Shown here piece after piece: positions 40,840 through 49,497 of a DNA stretch of 64,000 bases. The stretch spans positions 2,077,501-2,141,500 of the forward strand of contig NZ_AP026867.1 of NCBI RefSeq assembly GCF_026000115.1. Direction: 5' to 3'. Within the stretch, counting starts at the first letter, position 1, and each line of letters opens with the position of its first letter. The DNA is from Aureispira anguillae (GTDB lineage Bacteria > Bacteroidota > Bacteroidia > Chitinophagales > Saprospiraceae). A program made the translations under genes and the position numbers. The notes beneath the pieces are model-generated. The model had not been told where the DNA came from. It did not search any database and was given only the letters and a program-made list of their open reading frames with translations.

Positions 40840-42168
40840 TTATTTCTTGGTAAATTGGCTTAAATAAGTTCCTTTTGGAGTTTTTATCTGCATAAAATAA
40901 TTGCCCTTGTTCAATGTTTGAACAGAAAAGGTAGTCGCTGTTGTTTGGAGAACCAGAACTCCCAATGTATTAAAAACAAGCACCTCTTCAACTTCTTCTA
41001 ACGCTATTGTTAATTGCTTGTTGGCAGGATTAGGATAAACAGTGACGGGTTCAGAACTTGCTAATTTTTTAACATCAACTCCAAGCGTATTTTCAAACCA
41101 ATCTACAAAATGCCCAGATCTAGAGCTGGAAACAATATCCATTCTATTGTCTTGGTTTAAATCGACGGCGATAACATTCCATGCGCCATCCGCTTGGGTA
41201 TAAACAGTATGCATGTTAAAATTTTGGTTGCCATCATTTTCAAACCATGCAATTCTGTCATCTCCTAAAGAAGAAGCCACAAGATCCAAATCTGAATCGC
41301 CATCCATGTCCGCTGCAATTAAGCAAGTTGGTCCATCCATCGCATAACTAATGGTATGTACGGTAAAATTCTGAAGGCCATCATTTTCATACCAAACAAG
41401 AGAATCTCCATAAACACTTGGAGCTAAAAAATCTATGTCTAAGTCGTTGTCTAAGTCTACCGCATTAATTGTAAACGCACCTCCACCCAAAGTAGCTACA
41501 GCGTGTTCTGTAAATTGTTGACTGCCGTTGTTCTCATACCAATTAATGGTTCCATTAGTTTCTGAGGAGCCAACAACATCTAGGTCACCATCATTGTCTA
41601 TGTCTTCAATGTCTAAATCTACCGCCCAATTGATATTGGTAGTGATGGTGTGGGGAGAGAAGTTTTGATTGCCATCATTTTCATACCAAGCCAATTTATT
41701 GTCCAGTCTAGAAGCAGATAGTACATCTAGGTCTCCATCTTGGTCTAGGTCTATGGCTCTGACATCTTCGGCACCATCCGCATTGGTCGAAATTAAATTC
41801 ATCGTAAAATTTTCAGAACCATCGTTCTCATACCAAAGGACTCGATCATTCATAAAGGAAGCAACTAGCACATCTAGATCGTTGTCTCCATCCAAATCAA
41901 CAACAAAAACAGATTCGGGGCGATCCACTTCTCCTGTATTGCTGATGATGATTTTGGTGAAATTTTCGGAACCATCATTTTGTGCCCAAGAGATTCTACG
42001 ACCACTAGCTTCTGCCGTAACAATATCGAGATCGCCATCACCATCCAAGTCGATGGCTTGTGAGCTTGCTGCCCCTGTAGCATGGGAGACCGCTTGTTTG
42101 GTAAATGGAATTTGGGCATTAGCTAATCCTGCCCAGAATAGGCAAATTAATAGTAAGTTGTTTTTCAT
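40840..42168 (-). CDS. FG-GAP repeat protein with T9SS sorting domain
   Basis: A 442-residue secreted protein. Signal MKNNLLLICLFWAGLANA. It has about seven VCBS/FG-GAP repeats, each with a calcium-binding core such as DLDGDGDLDIVTA or DLDQDGDLDVL and a WYENDG motif, predicting a beta-propeller. The last 70 residues form a type A T9SS C-terminal sorting domain (VYPNPANKQLTIALEEV, ending GTYLSQFTKK), so the protein should be exported by the type IX system. The start at 42168 gives the signal peptide; an upstream in-frame Met (42204) does not. Adhesion or extracellular binding is a reasonable guess. Confidence 0.85.
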   Translation of the reverse strand: MKNNLLLICLFWAGLANAQIPFTKQAVSHATGAASSQAIDLDGDGDLDIVTAEASGRRISWAQNDGSENFTKIIISNTGEVDRPESVFVVDLDGDNDLDVLVASFMNDRVLWYENDGSENFTMNLISTNADGAEDVRAIDLDQDGDLDVLSASRLDNKLAWYENDGNQNFSPHTITTNINWAVDLDIEDIDNDGDLDVVGSSETNGTINWYENNGSQQFTEHAVATLGGGAFTINAVDLDNDLDIDFLAPSVYGDSLVWYENDGLQNFTVHTISYAMDGPTCLIAADMDGDSDLDLVASSLGDDRIAWFENDGNQNFNMHTVYTQADGAWNVIAVDLNQDNRMDIVSSSRSGHFVDWFENTLGVDVKKLASSEPVTVYPNPANKQLTIALEEVEEVLVFNTLGVLVLQTTATTFSVQTLNKGNYFMQIKTPKGTYLSQFTKK

Positions 42169-42612
42169 AAAAAATGGTTTAAGATTTAGAAATTCACAAC
42201 TCAAAAATAAGGGATTGATTGTATTGGAGCAATAGCAAATAATGAATCGGTATTTTTTTATCTTGAAAAGAGCAAATTACTTAATGAAAAGAGCATTTTA
42301 TTTGATGAATAAAAGTCAATAATCTATTTATTAGGCGATTATATTATCTTGCACCAATCGAAGAATTGATGTTGTCGGTCGAAAAAGCATTCGTTTTTAT
42401 TGGAAAAAATAGATATTTGTTAAACAATTTAATAATAATAATATTTATATTGGCTACACATAAGGGCAAGAAAAAATGACCTATTTAAAGTTTATGTTAA
42501 ATTATGGTGTCATTTTTATTTTTAGTTTAGCGGGCTAGAATCTACTTTCTACTTTATTTTTTGAAAAAAAAACTTATTTTTACGGCACTTTCAATAACTA
42601 AAAAAGCTATAG
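42169..42612. other. Gene-free gap before fabH
   Basis: This 444-bp AT-rich gap has no supported gene and no hairpin beyond chance. A GAAAAGAGCA word occurs twice near 42265-42295. It must hold promoters for the FG-GAP gene (reverse) and fabH (forward); none matches the consensus clearly. Confidence 0.4.
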
Positions 42613-43668
42613 ATGACACAGATCAGAACTAAAATAGAGGGCTTAGGTTTTTTTGTACCTAAAAATATTGTTACCAATGATGATTTAACAAAAGTCATGG
42701 ACACTAGTGATGAGTGGATTCGTGCTAGAACAGGAATCGAAGAGCGTCGTTACATCACTCGTTTTGAAGATACGCCTTCAACAATGGGGGCTGCTGCTGC
42801 TAGAATAGCAATGGAGCGAGCAGGTGTTAAGCCAGAGGACATTGATTTTGTTATTTTTGCAACTTTAAGCCCAGACTATTATTTTCCAGGTGGAGGTGTT
42901 TTGGTGCAACGTGAATTGGGATTAGGGCATTGTGGTTGTTTGGACGTTCGCAATCAGTGTTCAGGTTTTGTTTATGGCTTGTCAGTGGCAGATCAATATA
43001 TTCGAACAGGAACCTATAAGAACATTTTGTTAATTGGTTCAGAAGTACATTCTGCGGGAATTGATTTCAGTACTAGAGGGCGTGATGTAACCGTTATTTT
43101 TGGAGATGGAGCAGGAGCAGCAGTTTTGCAACCTACTACCGAAGAAGGCAAAGGCGTTTTAACTACTCATTTGCATGCTGATGGGCGTTATGCAGAAAAA
43201 CTAGCATTTAAAAACCCAGGGTCACATGCAGGAGTATTTACAGGCGAAACAGATGTCTTTCCAAAAGATGATCCTTATGCTTCTTTAATGATTACACCAA
43301 AAATGGTAGAGGATGGCGACCATTACCCTAATATGGACGGGCAGTTTGTCTTTAAGAATGCTGTGCGACGTTTTCCTGAGGTAATTGGAGAAGCACTTCA
43401 AGCAACGGGCTTATCTGTTAGTGATATAGATTTGTTGGTGCCTCATCAAGCCAATTTGAGAATAGCGCAATTTGTTCAGAAAACACTGCAATTGCCAGAT
43501 GAAAAGGTATATAACAATATCCAAAAATATGGAAATACCACAGCGGCTTCTATTCCAATCGCTTTGACAGAAGCTTGGGAAAAAGGGCTAGTAAAAGATG
43601 GCGACCTAGTTTGTTTAGCTGCTTTTGGTAGTGGATTTACTTGGGCAAGTGCCTTAATTAGATGGTAG
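42613..43668 (+). CDS. fabH: 3-oxoacyl-ACP synthase III family protein
   Basis: A 351-residue ketoacyl synthase III. The catalytic triad is complete: Cys116 (DVRNQCSGFVYG), His278 (PHQANLRI) and Asn308 (YGNTTAAS). The N-terminal SDEWIRARTGIEERRY is typical of KAS III. It starts fatty-acid synthesis by condensing an acyl-CoA with malonyl-ACP. Bacteroidota often carry several KAS III paralogues, so this copy may serve another lipid or secondary product; the lack of fab neighbours leaves this open. Confidence 0.85.
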   Translation: MTQIRTKIEGLGFFVPKNIVTNDDLTKVMDTSDEWIRARTGIEERRYITRFEDTPSTMGAAAARIAMERAGVKPEDIDFVIFATLSPDYYFPGGGVLVQRELGLGHCGCLDVRNQCSGFVYGLSVADQYIRTGTYKNILLIGSEVHSAGIDFSTRGRDVTVIFGDGAGAAVLQPTTEEGKGVLTTHLHADGRYAEKLAFKNPGSHAGVFTGETDVFPKDDPYASLMITPKMVEDGDHYPNMDGQFVFKNAVRRFPEVIGEALQATGLSVSDIDLLVPHQANLRIAQFVQKTLQLPDEKVYNNIQKYGNTTAASIPIALTEAWEKGLVKDGDLVCLAAFGSGFTWASALIRW

Positions 43669-43879
43669 CGTTTGATTTTAACAAAATATTGACCTTGGGT
43701 TTAAAATCTTGTTAAATCATTTTTTTTGATAAATTCGGCATTGCTATTGAATTTAGGGATGTCGTAAGTAAGATAATCTTTACTTTGTCAAAAGCATTTC
43801 AGTTGTAGATTAACTGAATTAGATGTGGCAAAAACATTACTTAACAATAATAATTATTATTCAACAATTTAACAACAGT

Positions 43880-45487
43880 ATGAAATTAAGAAATATTATA
43901 TTTCCTGTTTGCTTAGTTGCTCATTCTCTTTTTGTAAACGCCCAAGACCAAGCTCCTGAGAATTGGTATAACTTGGATATGGGTACTGATAAAGTACAAG
44001 GTGTTAGCACAGAAAAGGCTTATAAAGAACTATTGAAAGATAAACAATCTTCAACAGTTGTTGTGGCTATTATTGATTCAGGGATTGATGAGGAGCATGA
44101 GGATCTAAAAGATGTAATGTGGATCAATAAGGGTGAAATTGCTGGTAATGGCATTGATGATGATAAAAATGGATACATTGATGATATTTATGGCTGGAAC
44201 TTTATTGGTGGCAAAGATGGAAAGCATGTAGGAAAAGATAGCTATGAGTTAACTCGTTTATATGTTTATCTAAAAAATAAAAAGCGCAATAAAAAAGAAG
44301 AAGAGCAGTATAAGAAGATTAGAGAAGAGTACGATGCAAAGGTAACTGGCATGCAAAAAAACATGCAAGAAACACAGGCTATTCACGGTGTGGTTACTGC
44401 TTTGTTGGATGCGCTAGGTTCTAAGCCAATGACGGCTGAAAATGTAAAAGCTATTGAGGCGAAAGGTGAAAAAATCACCATGGCTAAGCAATTGTTTGAG
44501 GCTGTATTTGTTCCTCAATTGGCTGTTCAAGGAAAAACAGAACAAGACACCATTAACGGTAAAGAGATTGTTAAACAATTGGAAGGTGCCTTGGAATATT
44601 ATGGTGGCGGATTGGAGCATGGATACAGTGAGGAATTTGATCCTAGAGATATTGTAGGAGATAACTACATGAAATCAAATGAAAAGTTCTATGGCAATAA
44701 TGACATTACTGGTCCTGATGCAACTCACGGAACGCATGTTGCTGGAATCGTTGGTGCTGTTCGTACCAATGACCTAGGAAACAAAGGAGTTGCTGATAAT
44801 GTACGTCTAATGGCTGTACGTGTAGTGCCTGATGGAGATGAGCGTGACAAAGATGTTGCTAATGGTATCATTTATGCCGTTGATAATGGAGCTAAAATCA
44901 TCAACATGAGTTTTGGAAAAGGTTTCGCTTTTGACAAAAAAATCGTTGATAAAGCTGTAAAATACGCAGAAAGAAAAGGTGTATTATTGGTACATGCTGC
45001 TGGTAATAGTGCTTTGAATACAGATGTTGAGAGCAACTATCCTAATAAATATATGAAGGATAAGAAAAATAAGGTTTATAAAAACTGGTTAGAAGTTGGT
45101 GCTCTTTCTTGGAAAGGTGGTGCTGATGCTCCTGCTGTATTCTCTAACTATGGCAAAGACAATGTAGATTTGTTTGCTCCTGGTGTTGACATTTATGCTA
45201 CAGTACCTGGTTCTAAATATGAAGCATTGAGTGGAACTAGTATGGCTTCTCCTGTAACTGCTGGTGTTGCTGCTTTGGTATGGTCTTATTACCCAGAGTT
45301 GACAATGAAAGAATTGAGAAAGTGTTTGGTAGAATCAACGGTTAAGGTTACAGATCATGTTAATCTACCTGGTTCTCATGGCGCTAAGCAAGTTGAATTC
45401 AAAGAATTGTGTAACACAAGTGGTGTTGTGAATGCTTATAACGCTTTGAAAATGGCTGAGAAAATAGTCGCTGGAAAGAAAAAATAA
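43880..45487 (+). CDS. S8 family subtilisin-like serine peptidase
   Basis: A 535-residue exported subtilase (signal ending SLFVNAQ). The catalytic triad is Asp66 (AIIDSGIDEEHED), His283 (THGTHVAGIVG) and Ser454 (GTSMASPVTAGVAAL). The roughly 215 residues between Asp and His are much longer than in subtilisin; this insert is helical and Lys/Glu-rich (KNKKRNKKEEEQYKKI) and is seen in some Bacteroidota family members. I chose ATG 43880 because it begins the signal peptide; an in-frame Met at 43823 starts an AT-rich leader. No T9SS sorting tail is seen. Confidence 0.88.
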   Translation: MKLRNIIFPVCLVAHSLFVNAQDQAPENWYNLDMGTDKVQGVSTEKAYKELLKDKQSSTVVVAIIDSGIDEEHEDLKDVMWINKGEIAGNGIDDDKNGYIDDIYGWNFIGGKDGKHVGKDSYELTRLYVYLKNKKRNKKEEEQYKKIREEYDAKVTGMQKNMQETQAIHGVVTALLDALGSKPMTAENVKAIEAKGEKITMAKQLFEAVFVPQLAVQGKTEQDTINGKEIVKQLEGALEYYGGGLEHGYSEEFDPRDIVGDNYMKSNEKFYGNNDITGPDATHGTHVAGIVGAVRTNDLGNKGVADNVRLMAVRVVPDGDERDKDVANGIIYAVDNGAKIINMSFGKGFAFDKKIVDKAVKYAERKGVLLVHAAGNSALNTDVESNYPNKYMKDKKNKVYKNWLEVGALSWKGGADAPAVFSNYGKDNVDLFAPGVDIYATVPGSKYEALSGTSMASPVTAGVAALVWSYYPELTMKELRKCLVESTVKVTDHVNLPGSHGAKQVEFKELCNTSGVVNAYNALKMAEKIVAGKKK

Positions 45488-45512
45488 TCATTGTATACCG
45501 CATATTCTTTAT

Positions 45513-45549
45513 AGCCCTCTTCTAGTTTTTTACTAGAAGAGGGCTTTTT
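45513..45549 (+). terminator. Rho-independent terminator
   Basis: AGCCCTCTTCTAGT (45513-45526) pairs perfectly with ACTAGAAGAGGGCT (45532-45545), 5-nt loop, then TTTTT. It ends the subtilase gene. The remainder of the 395-bp gap to 45882 shows only a possible promoter. Confidence 0.88.
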
Positions 45550-45809
45550 ATTGGATAGATTAGGTACTTAAAAAAGTGCTTGGAAATAAGGGATTTTTTG
45601 AAAAAAGTAATATATTGATAGTCAGGTAGTTTGCTTGGGTCGAACAATTGTTTTAAAAAAAAGTATTATATCGTTTTTTAACTGTATATGATAAAAAAAT
45701 AAGTGAATTGAATTTTGCAAAAGCTCTAATCTCCATTCTAAATACAGGAACTTTAGCCAAATTTTAAACCTAGGCATCAAAACTACTGAGTTGTAATTTA
45801 TTATTCCCA

Positions 45810-45840
45810 TTGTTAAACATAGTCTGTTATTGTAGTTTTT
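45810..45840 (+). promoter_or_regulatory. Possible promoter for the OmpA-family gene
   Basis: TTG (45810-45812), 20 bp, then TAGTTTTT (45833-45840), which differs from TAnnTTTG only in its last base. It lies 42 bp upstream of the ompA-like start, so it is plausible but not certain. Confidence 0.35.
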
Positions 45841-45882
45841 ATCATCTTCTATGGTAACGAACTATTGAAAAAATGAATCACT

Positions 45883-46977
45883 ATGAAATCAAATTTACCC
45901 TTATTGTATTGTTTTATTTTAATCCTCAGTTATTGCCAAACCTTACATAGTGCACCTTCTAATATGGAAAGCCATATAGATTATGTGCCAAAATACCGAA
46001 ATCAAAACAAAAACTTTATTCTAGCAAAAATCGAATATACTGCTGATGAAATGATCTTGCATTTTCGATATGTTGCTAGTAGAGAAGAAGAGTCGCTTCG
46101 ATTTTCTGGATCATTAACACCTTCTGCTTGGAGGTTGTATACAAGTGCTAGAAATACGACAGCATTTACGAAGTATGCAACGTTGCAGAATATAAAAATT
46201 AATGGAGAACTCAAATCCGAAATAATAGCTGCTAATGATGAATCTCAATTTGTTGCAAAGTACGGCGAAATTGTTTCAGGTGAAGCCCATTTTAGCAAGC
46301 TTCCTGGCAATATTCGTGCAATCAATTTTGAAGGAGGAGGTATTGCGCTCTGCAATGATATTTTGATCAAAGATGATAAAAGTCCAATGTTAGGAACGGT
46401 TAGCCAAATGACTGGAAATGTGGATCGGTTTTATAATATGCTAAGTAATTTTGGGGTTAATGTAATTCGAAAAAAAGAAACAATTGCAGAACCTAAGAAT
46501 TTGAGCTTAACAAACGCTACTAATAGTAAGACTGAACAAGAGAAAGAGGCAGTTAAAATGCTTAAAGCAGCAGAACCCGTTAATTATATCCCTAAACAAT
46601 TAACCTCCGCAAAAGACATGGGCTGCAATACAAGAGTTATTTTAAAAAATGTATACTTTGGTGATAACAGCGCTAACTATGCAGGAAGGGTTGAAGCCAT
46701 GTCTACCATTCAGATTATTGTTGACTACATGAATTATTATCCAGAATCTACCATTATTTTACATGGGCATACGGATGTTCACGGAATCGCTGAGAAGAAT
46801 ATGGAACTATCTAGAAAACGAGTTTTGACGGTTCGAAATACCCTAGTTACAAAGGGAATTGATGCAGATAGGATTAAGATGATGCATCATGGAAGTACTC
46901 AACCTCTTCCTGGTTATTCTAAAGGAAGTCGAAAAAATAGAAGGGTGGAAGTAGAAGCTTTTTGCAAAGATTCTTAA
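45883..46977 (+). CDS. OmpA-family protein
   Basis: A 364-residue exported protein. Signal to about residue 24 (ending TLHSA), a beta-rich N-terminal domain of unknown type (LRFSGSLTPSAWRLYTSARN), then a C-terminal OmpA-like peptidoglycan-binding domain (about 250-362). The latter has VYFGDNSANYAGR, HGHTDVHGIAEKNMELSRKR and a closing RKNRRVEVEAF; the Asp and Arg of the peptidoglycan-binding motif (HTD, SRKR) are present. It should tether the outer membrane to the cell wall. A strong terminator follows. Confidence 0.85.
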   Translation: MKSNLPLLYCFILILSYCQTLHSAPSNMESHIDYVPKYRNQNKNFILAKIEYTADEMILHFRYVASREEESLRFSGSLTPSAWRLYTSARNTTAFTKYATLQNIKINGELKSEIIAANDESQFVAKYGEIVSGEAHFSKLPGNIRAINFEGGGIALCNDILIKDDKSPMLGTVSQMTGNVDRFYNMLSNFGVNVIRKKETIAEPKNLSLTNATNSKTEQEKEAVKMLKAAEPVNYIPKQLTSAKDMGCNTRVILKNVYFGDNSANYAGRVEAMSTIQIIVDYMNYYPESTIILHGHTDVHGIAEKNMELSRKRVLTVRNTLVTKGIDADRIKMMHHGSTQPLPGYSKGSRKNRRVEVEAFCKDS

Positions 46978-47010
46978 TGGACAAAATTACAAGGTTTAAA
47001 TTTATAGCTA

Positions 47011-47046
47011 GAGTTGTCAGGGTTTTATCCTGATAACTCTTTTTTG
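47011..47046 (+). terminator. Rho-independent terminator
   Basis: GAGTTGTCAGG (47011-47021) pairs with CCTGATAACTC (47029-47039) with one G-U pair and a 7-nt loop, followed by seven T. It ends the OmpA-family gene. Confidence 0.85.
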
Positions 47047-47283
47047 TAGAAGGATTATTTTAAATGGCTTTGTCGTGTTATGAAAAATAATAACTAGGTG
47101 ATTTTTTCTGATAAATTAATTTTTTTGTCATTGGCGAGTTTTATTTTTTGTTTTATCCTTGTAAAAGAAAGAATAAATAGAAGTTGGTTATGTATAATGT
47201 TCGCTTTGTAAAAGGTGTTTAAATTTGGCGCAAAAAAAGTTTATTGTGAGTAGTTTGCCCAAATGACTTTTACAGCAATAAGT

Positions 47284-47368
47284 AAGGAGATCTTTCTTTC
47301 TGAATTGGATTTGGTGGTTCGATATCTAATTCGTAAAAAAAAGAAAGATCACCTTGCTTTTTATTTTT
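47284..47368 (+). ncRNA. Structured region with terminator, possible small RNA 3' end
   Basis: Outer stem AAGGAGATCTTTCTTT (47284-47299) with AAAGAAAGATCACCTT (47340-47355), one mismatch; inner stem GAATTGGAT with ATCTAATTC. It is followed by GCTTTTTATTTTTTA. It is separated from the ompA gene by that gene's own terminator and has no coding frame, so it may end an independent short transcript. A TAAATTTG box lies at 47220-47227, but no TTG is at the correct distance. Low confidence as a gene, moderate as a terminator. Confidence 0.4.
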
Positions 47369-47384
47369 TATGACGTTATGTAAG

Positions 47385-47479
47385 CATTACTCCGTTAAAA
47401 AATCGTATTCAACTGATTATTAGAATGATGTATTTTTATCGTTCAAAATATTAGTTATTTGATAATCAACGGAGTATTA
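47385..47479. mobile_element. R2 MITE-like element copy 3
   Basis: A 95-bp element with ends CATTACTCCGTTAAAAAATC (left) and AACGGAGTATTA (right), flanked by GTAAG (47380-47384 and 47480-47484). It is a compact R2 without the GCTTATGAGC core. The methyltransferase start is 81 bp downstream. Confidence 0.82.
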
Positions 47480-47559
47480 GTAAGAATAATATACCTAAAA
47501 TAGAGCCTTCTAAATGTCTTTGTTCCCCAATGTTAGTCATAAGTGAAATCCCCATAATT

Positions 47560-48243
47560 ATGAGTTCCCCAATAGCAAAAAATACAAAGAATATCCTCGA
47601 AAGAGCCATTGTTAATTCACATCAAAAGCTATCCCACAATAAAAGAATTAATTATTTATCAGAGCTGTTTATTAAATTATTAGATGAATTAGCGATAGAA
47701 AAAGCAACCATTTTGGATATTGGTTGTGGCGATATGTCTATCGCAGAAAATTTAATGAATCAAAGAACAGAAGTTAAGATTACCTGCTTAGATACCTATC
47801 CACTCCCTGAAGATTTTAAAAATCATCAACGTTGGCAAAAATATGTGAGTTTTGACGGGCGTCAAATCCCTTTTGAAGCCAACCAATTTGACGTTGTTAT
47901 TCTCTGCGACGTTTTGCATCATGATATTGAATATGCAGAAGTGATTTTAAAAGAGGCTTATAGAGTTGCTAAGTATGTAATTATTAAGGACCATTTTGAG
48001 TATGGTTTTGTTTCTAGACAAACCCTGCGTTTAATGGACTTTATTGGCAACTGGGGATATGGAGTCTCAGTGCCCAAACGGTATTTTTCGAAAGAAAATT
48101 ATCAAAAATTGCTGCTTCAACAACCCTCTATAACCGAAATTAAGCAGATTTGTCCAATCCCTTTATACCAGCATAATTTTATGTTTAATCTTATCTGCCC
48201 AGGGAAACTACAATATATATCCATCCTACAAAAGATCAAATAG
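47560..48243 (+). CDS. Class I SAM-dependent methyltransferase
   Basis: A 227-residue cytoplasmic protein with the methyltransferase motif I TILDIGCGDMSIAEN near 56-70, then YPLPEDFKNHQRW, FDVVILCDVLHHD (motif III-IV) and YVIIKDHFEYGF. It is of the UbiE/type 11 group that methylates small molecules or lipids; the substrate is not evident. I start at the ATG at 47560 because the upstream in-frame ATG (47530) adds only a hydrophobic leader. It is followed by a polyprenol-phosphate sugar-transferase-like gene 92 bp later, so lipid or glycan modification is the likely setting. Confidence 0.8.
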   Translation: MSSPIAKNTKNILERAIVNSHQKLSHNKRINYLSELFIKLLDELAIEKATILDIGCGDMSIAENLMNQRTEVKITCLDTYPLPEDFKNHQRWQKYVSFDGRQIPFEANQFDVVILCDVLHHDIEYAEVILKEAYRVAKYVIIKDHFEYGFVSRQTLRLMDFIGNWGYGVSVPKRYFSKENYQKLLLQQPSITEIKQICPIPLYQHNFMFNLICPGKLQYISILQKIK

Positions 48244-48335
48244 TACTGTAAAGCTACTTAACCATAAGCATCTGTCATAGTGTCGTCCGATAACTATGAT
48301 AAAATAACCACATTCCCTAATTAAATTGTAAACTA

Positions 48336-49496
48336 ATGACTACTGAATCTTTAGAGTTAACGATCTTGATGCCCTGCTTAAACGAGCATCTAACCTTAGG
48401 AACCTGCATAGAAAAAGCTCAAACTTCTCTCAAGGAGAATCATATCAATGGCGAAATTGTTATTGGAGATAACGGAAGTACAGACGGCTCGATTCAAATT
48501 GCAAAATCGATGGGAGCAAGGGTGATAAATATCAAAGAAAAAGGCTATGGAAGCGCCCTGATTGGAGGGATGAAAGCTGCCAAGGGTAAGTATATTATCA
48601 TGGGGGATTCAGACGATAGCTATGATTTTTCTACCTTAATGCCTTATGTCAATAAATTGAGAGAAGGTTATGATTTGGTGATGGGTAATCGTTTTAGAGG
48701 AGGGATAGAAAAGGGAGCGATGCCTTTTTTGCATCGTTATTTGGGAAACCCTGTATTGTCCTTTATTGGACGTTTGTTTTTTAGAACAAAAATTAGGGAT
48801 TTTCATTGTGGCCTAAGAGGATTTAATCGCACAAAAATGTTGTCAGTTGGATTGGAATGCTCAGGTATGGAATTTGCTTCGGAGATGGTCGTAAAATCTA
48901 TTCTAAATGATTTTCGAGTAACGGAAGTGCCAACTACTTTAGCAAAAGATGGGAGAGATAGACCGCCTCACCTTAATACTTGGTCAGACGGTTGGCGGCA
49001 CCTACGATTTTTGTTGCTGTACAGCCCTGTTTGGTTGTTTTTATATCCAGGTTTATTTTTGTTTGTATTTGGAGGCTTCCTAACGGGATTGTTATTGTTC
49101 AAGCCTATTCAAATTTTAGGAGTAGAATTGGATGTGCACACCTTAGCCTATAGTGCAACTAGTATGTTTATTGGATTTCAGTTGGTGTTTTTCTTTGCCT
49201 TTTCAAGAATTTATGCCAGTATGAATAGCTTGTTGCCCAAGGGCAAACTCTATCGATACTATAAAGCAAAATTTTCATTAGAAAAAGGATTGATAGGCGG
49301 CGTATTTTTTGTCTTGTTTGGCTTAGGTTTATTGGTGATAACTTGGATGGATTGGAGATCAGTAAGTTATGGTGAATTGTTGCCAAGGGAAACGCTAAGA
49401 CTTGTTATCCCTTCTATCTTTTTTTTGATTGGAGGAATTCAAATTGCCCAAGGCAGCTTTTTTATGAGCATTTTAGGACTAAAGCAAAATAAATAA
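48336..49496 (+). CDS. Family 2 glycosyltransferase with membrane helices
   Basis: A 386-residue GT2 enzyme. The N-terminal catalytic domain (1-225) has ILMPCLNEHLTLGTCI, IGDNGSTDGSIQIAKSMGAR, GYGSALIGGMKAAKGKYIIM and the GDSDDSYDF metal-binding site. Four membrane helices follow (about 225-250, 260-290, 312-335, 345-375). This is the layout of dolichol- or undecaprenyl-phosphate glycosyltransferases (DPM1/GtrB-like), which load a sugar onto a lipid carrier. The next gene starts 1 bp after its stop. Confidence 0.85.
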   Translation: MTTESLELTILMPCLNEHLTLGTCIEKAQTSLKENHINGEIVIGDNGSTDGSIQIAKSMGARVINIKEKGYGSALIGGMKAAKGKYIIMGDSDDSYDFSTLMPYVNKLREGYDLVMGNRFRGGIEKGAMPFLHRYLGNPVLSFIGRLFFRTKIRDFHCGLRGFNRTKMLSVGLECSGMEFASEMVVKSILNDFRVTEVPTTLAKDGRDRPPHLNTWSDGWRHLRFLLLYSPVWLFLYPGLFLFVFGGFLTGLLLFKPIQILGVELDVHTLAYSATSMFIGFQLVFFFAFSRIYASMNSLLPKGKLYRYYKAKFSLEKGLIGGVFFVLFGLGLLVITWMDWRSVSYGELLPRETLRLVIPSIFFLIGGIQIAQGSFFMSILGLKQNK

Positions 49497-49497
49497 G

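Noticed and set aside
47301-47335. GGTTCGATATC resembles a tRNA T-loop
   Set aside because: No acceptor, D or anticodon arms can be formed; the sequence is explained by the nested hairpin.
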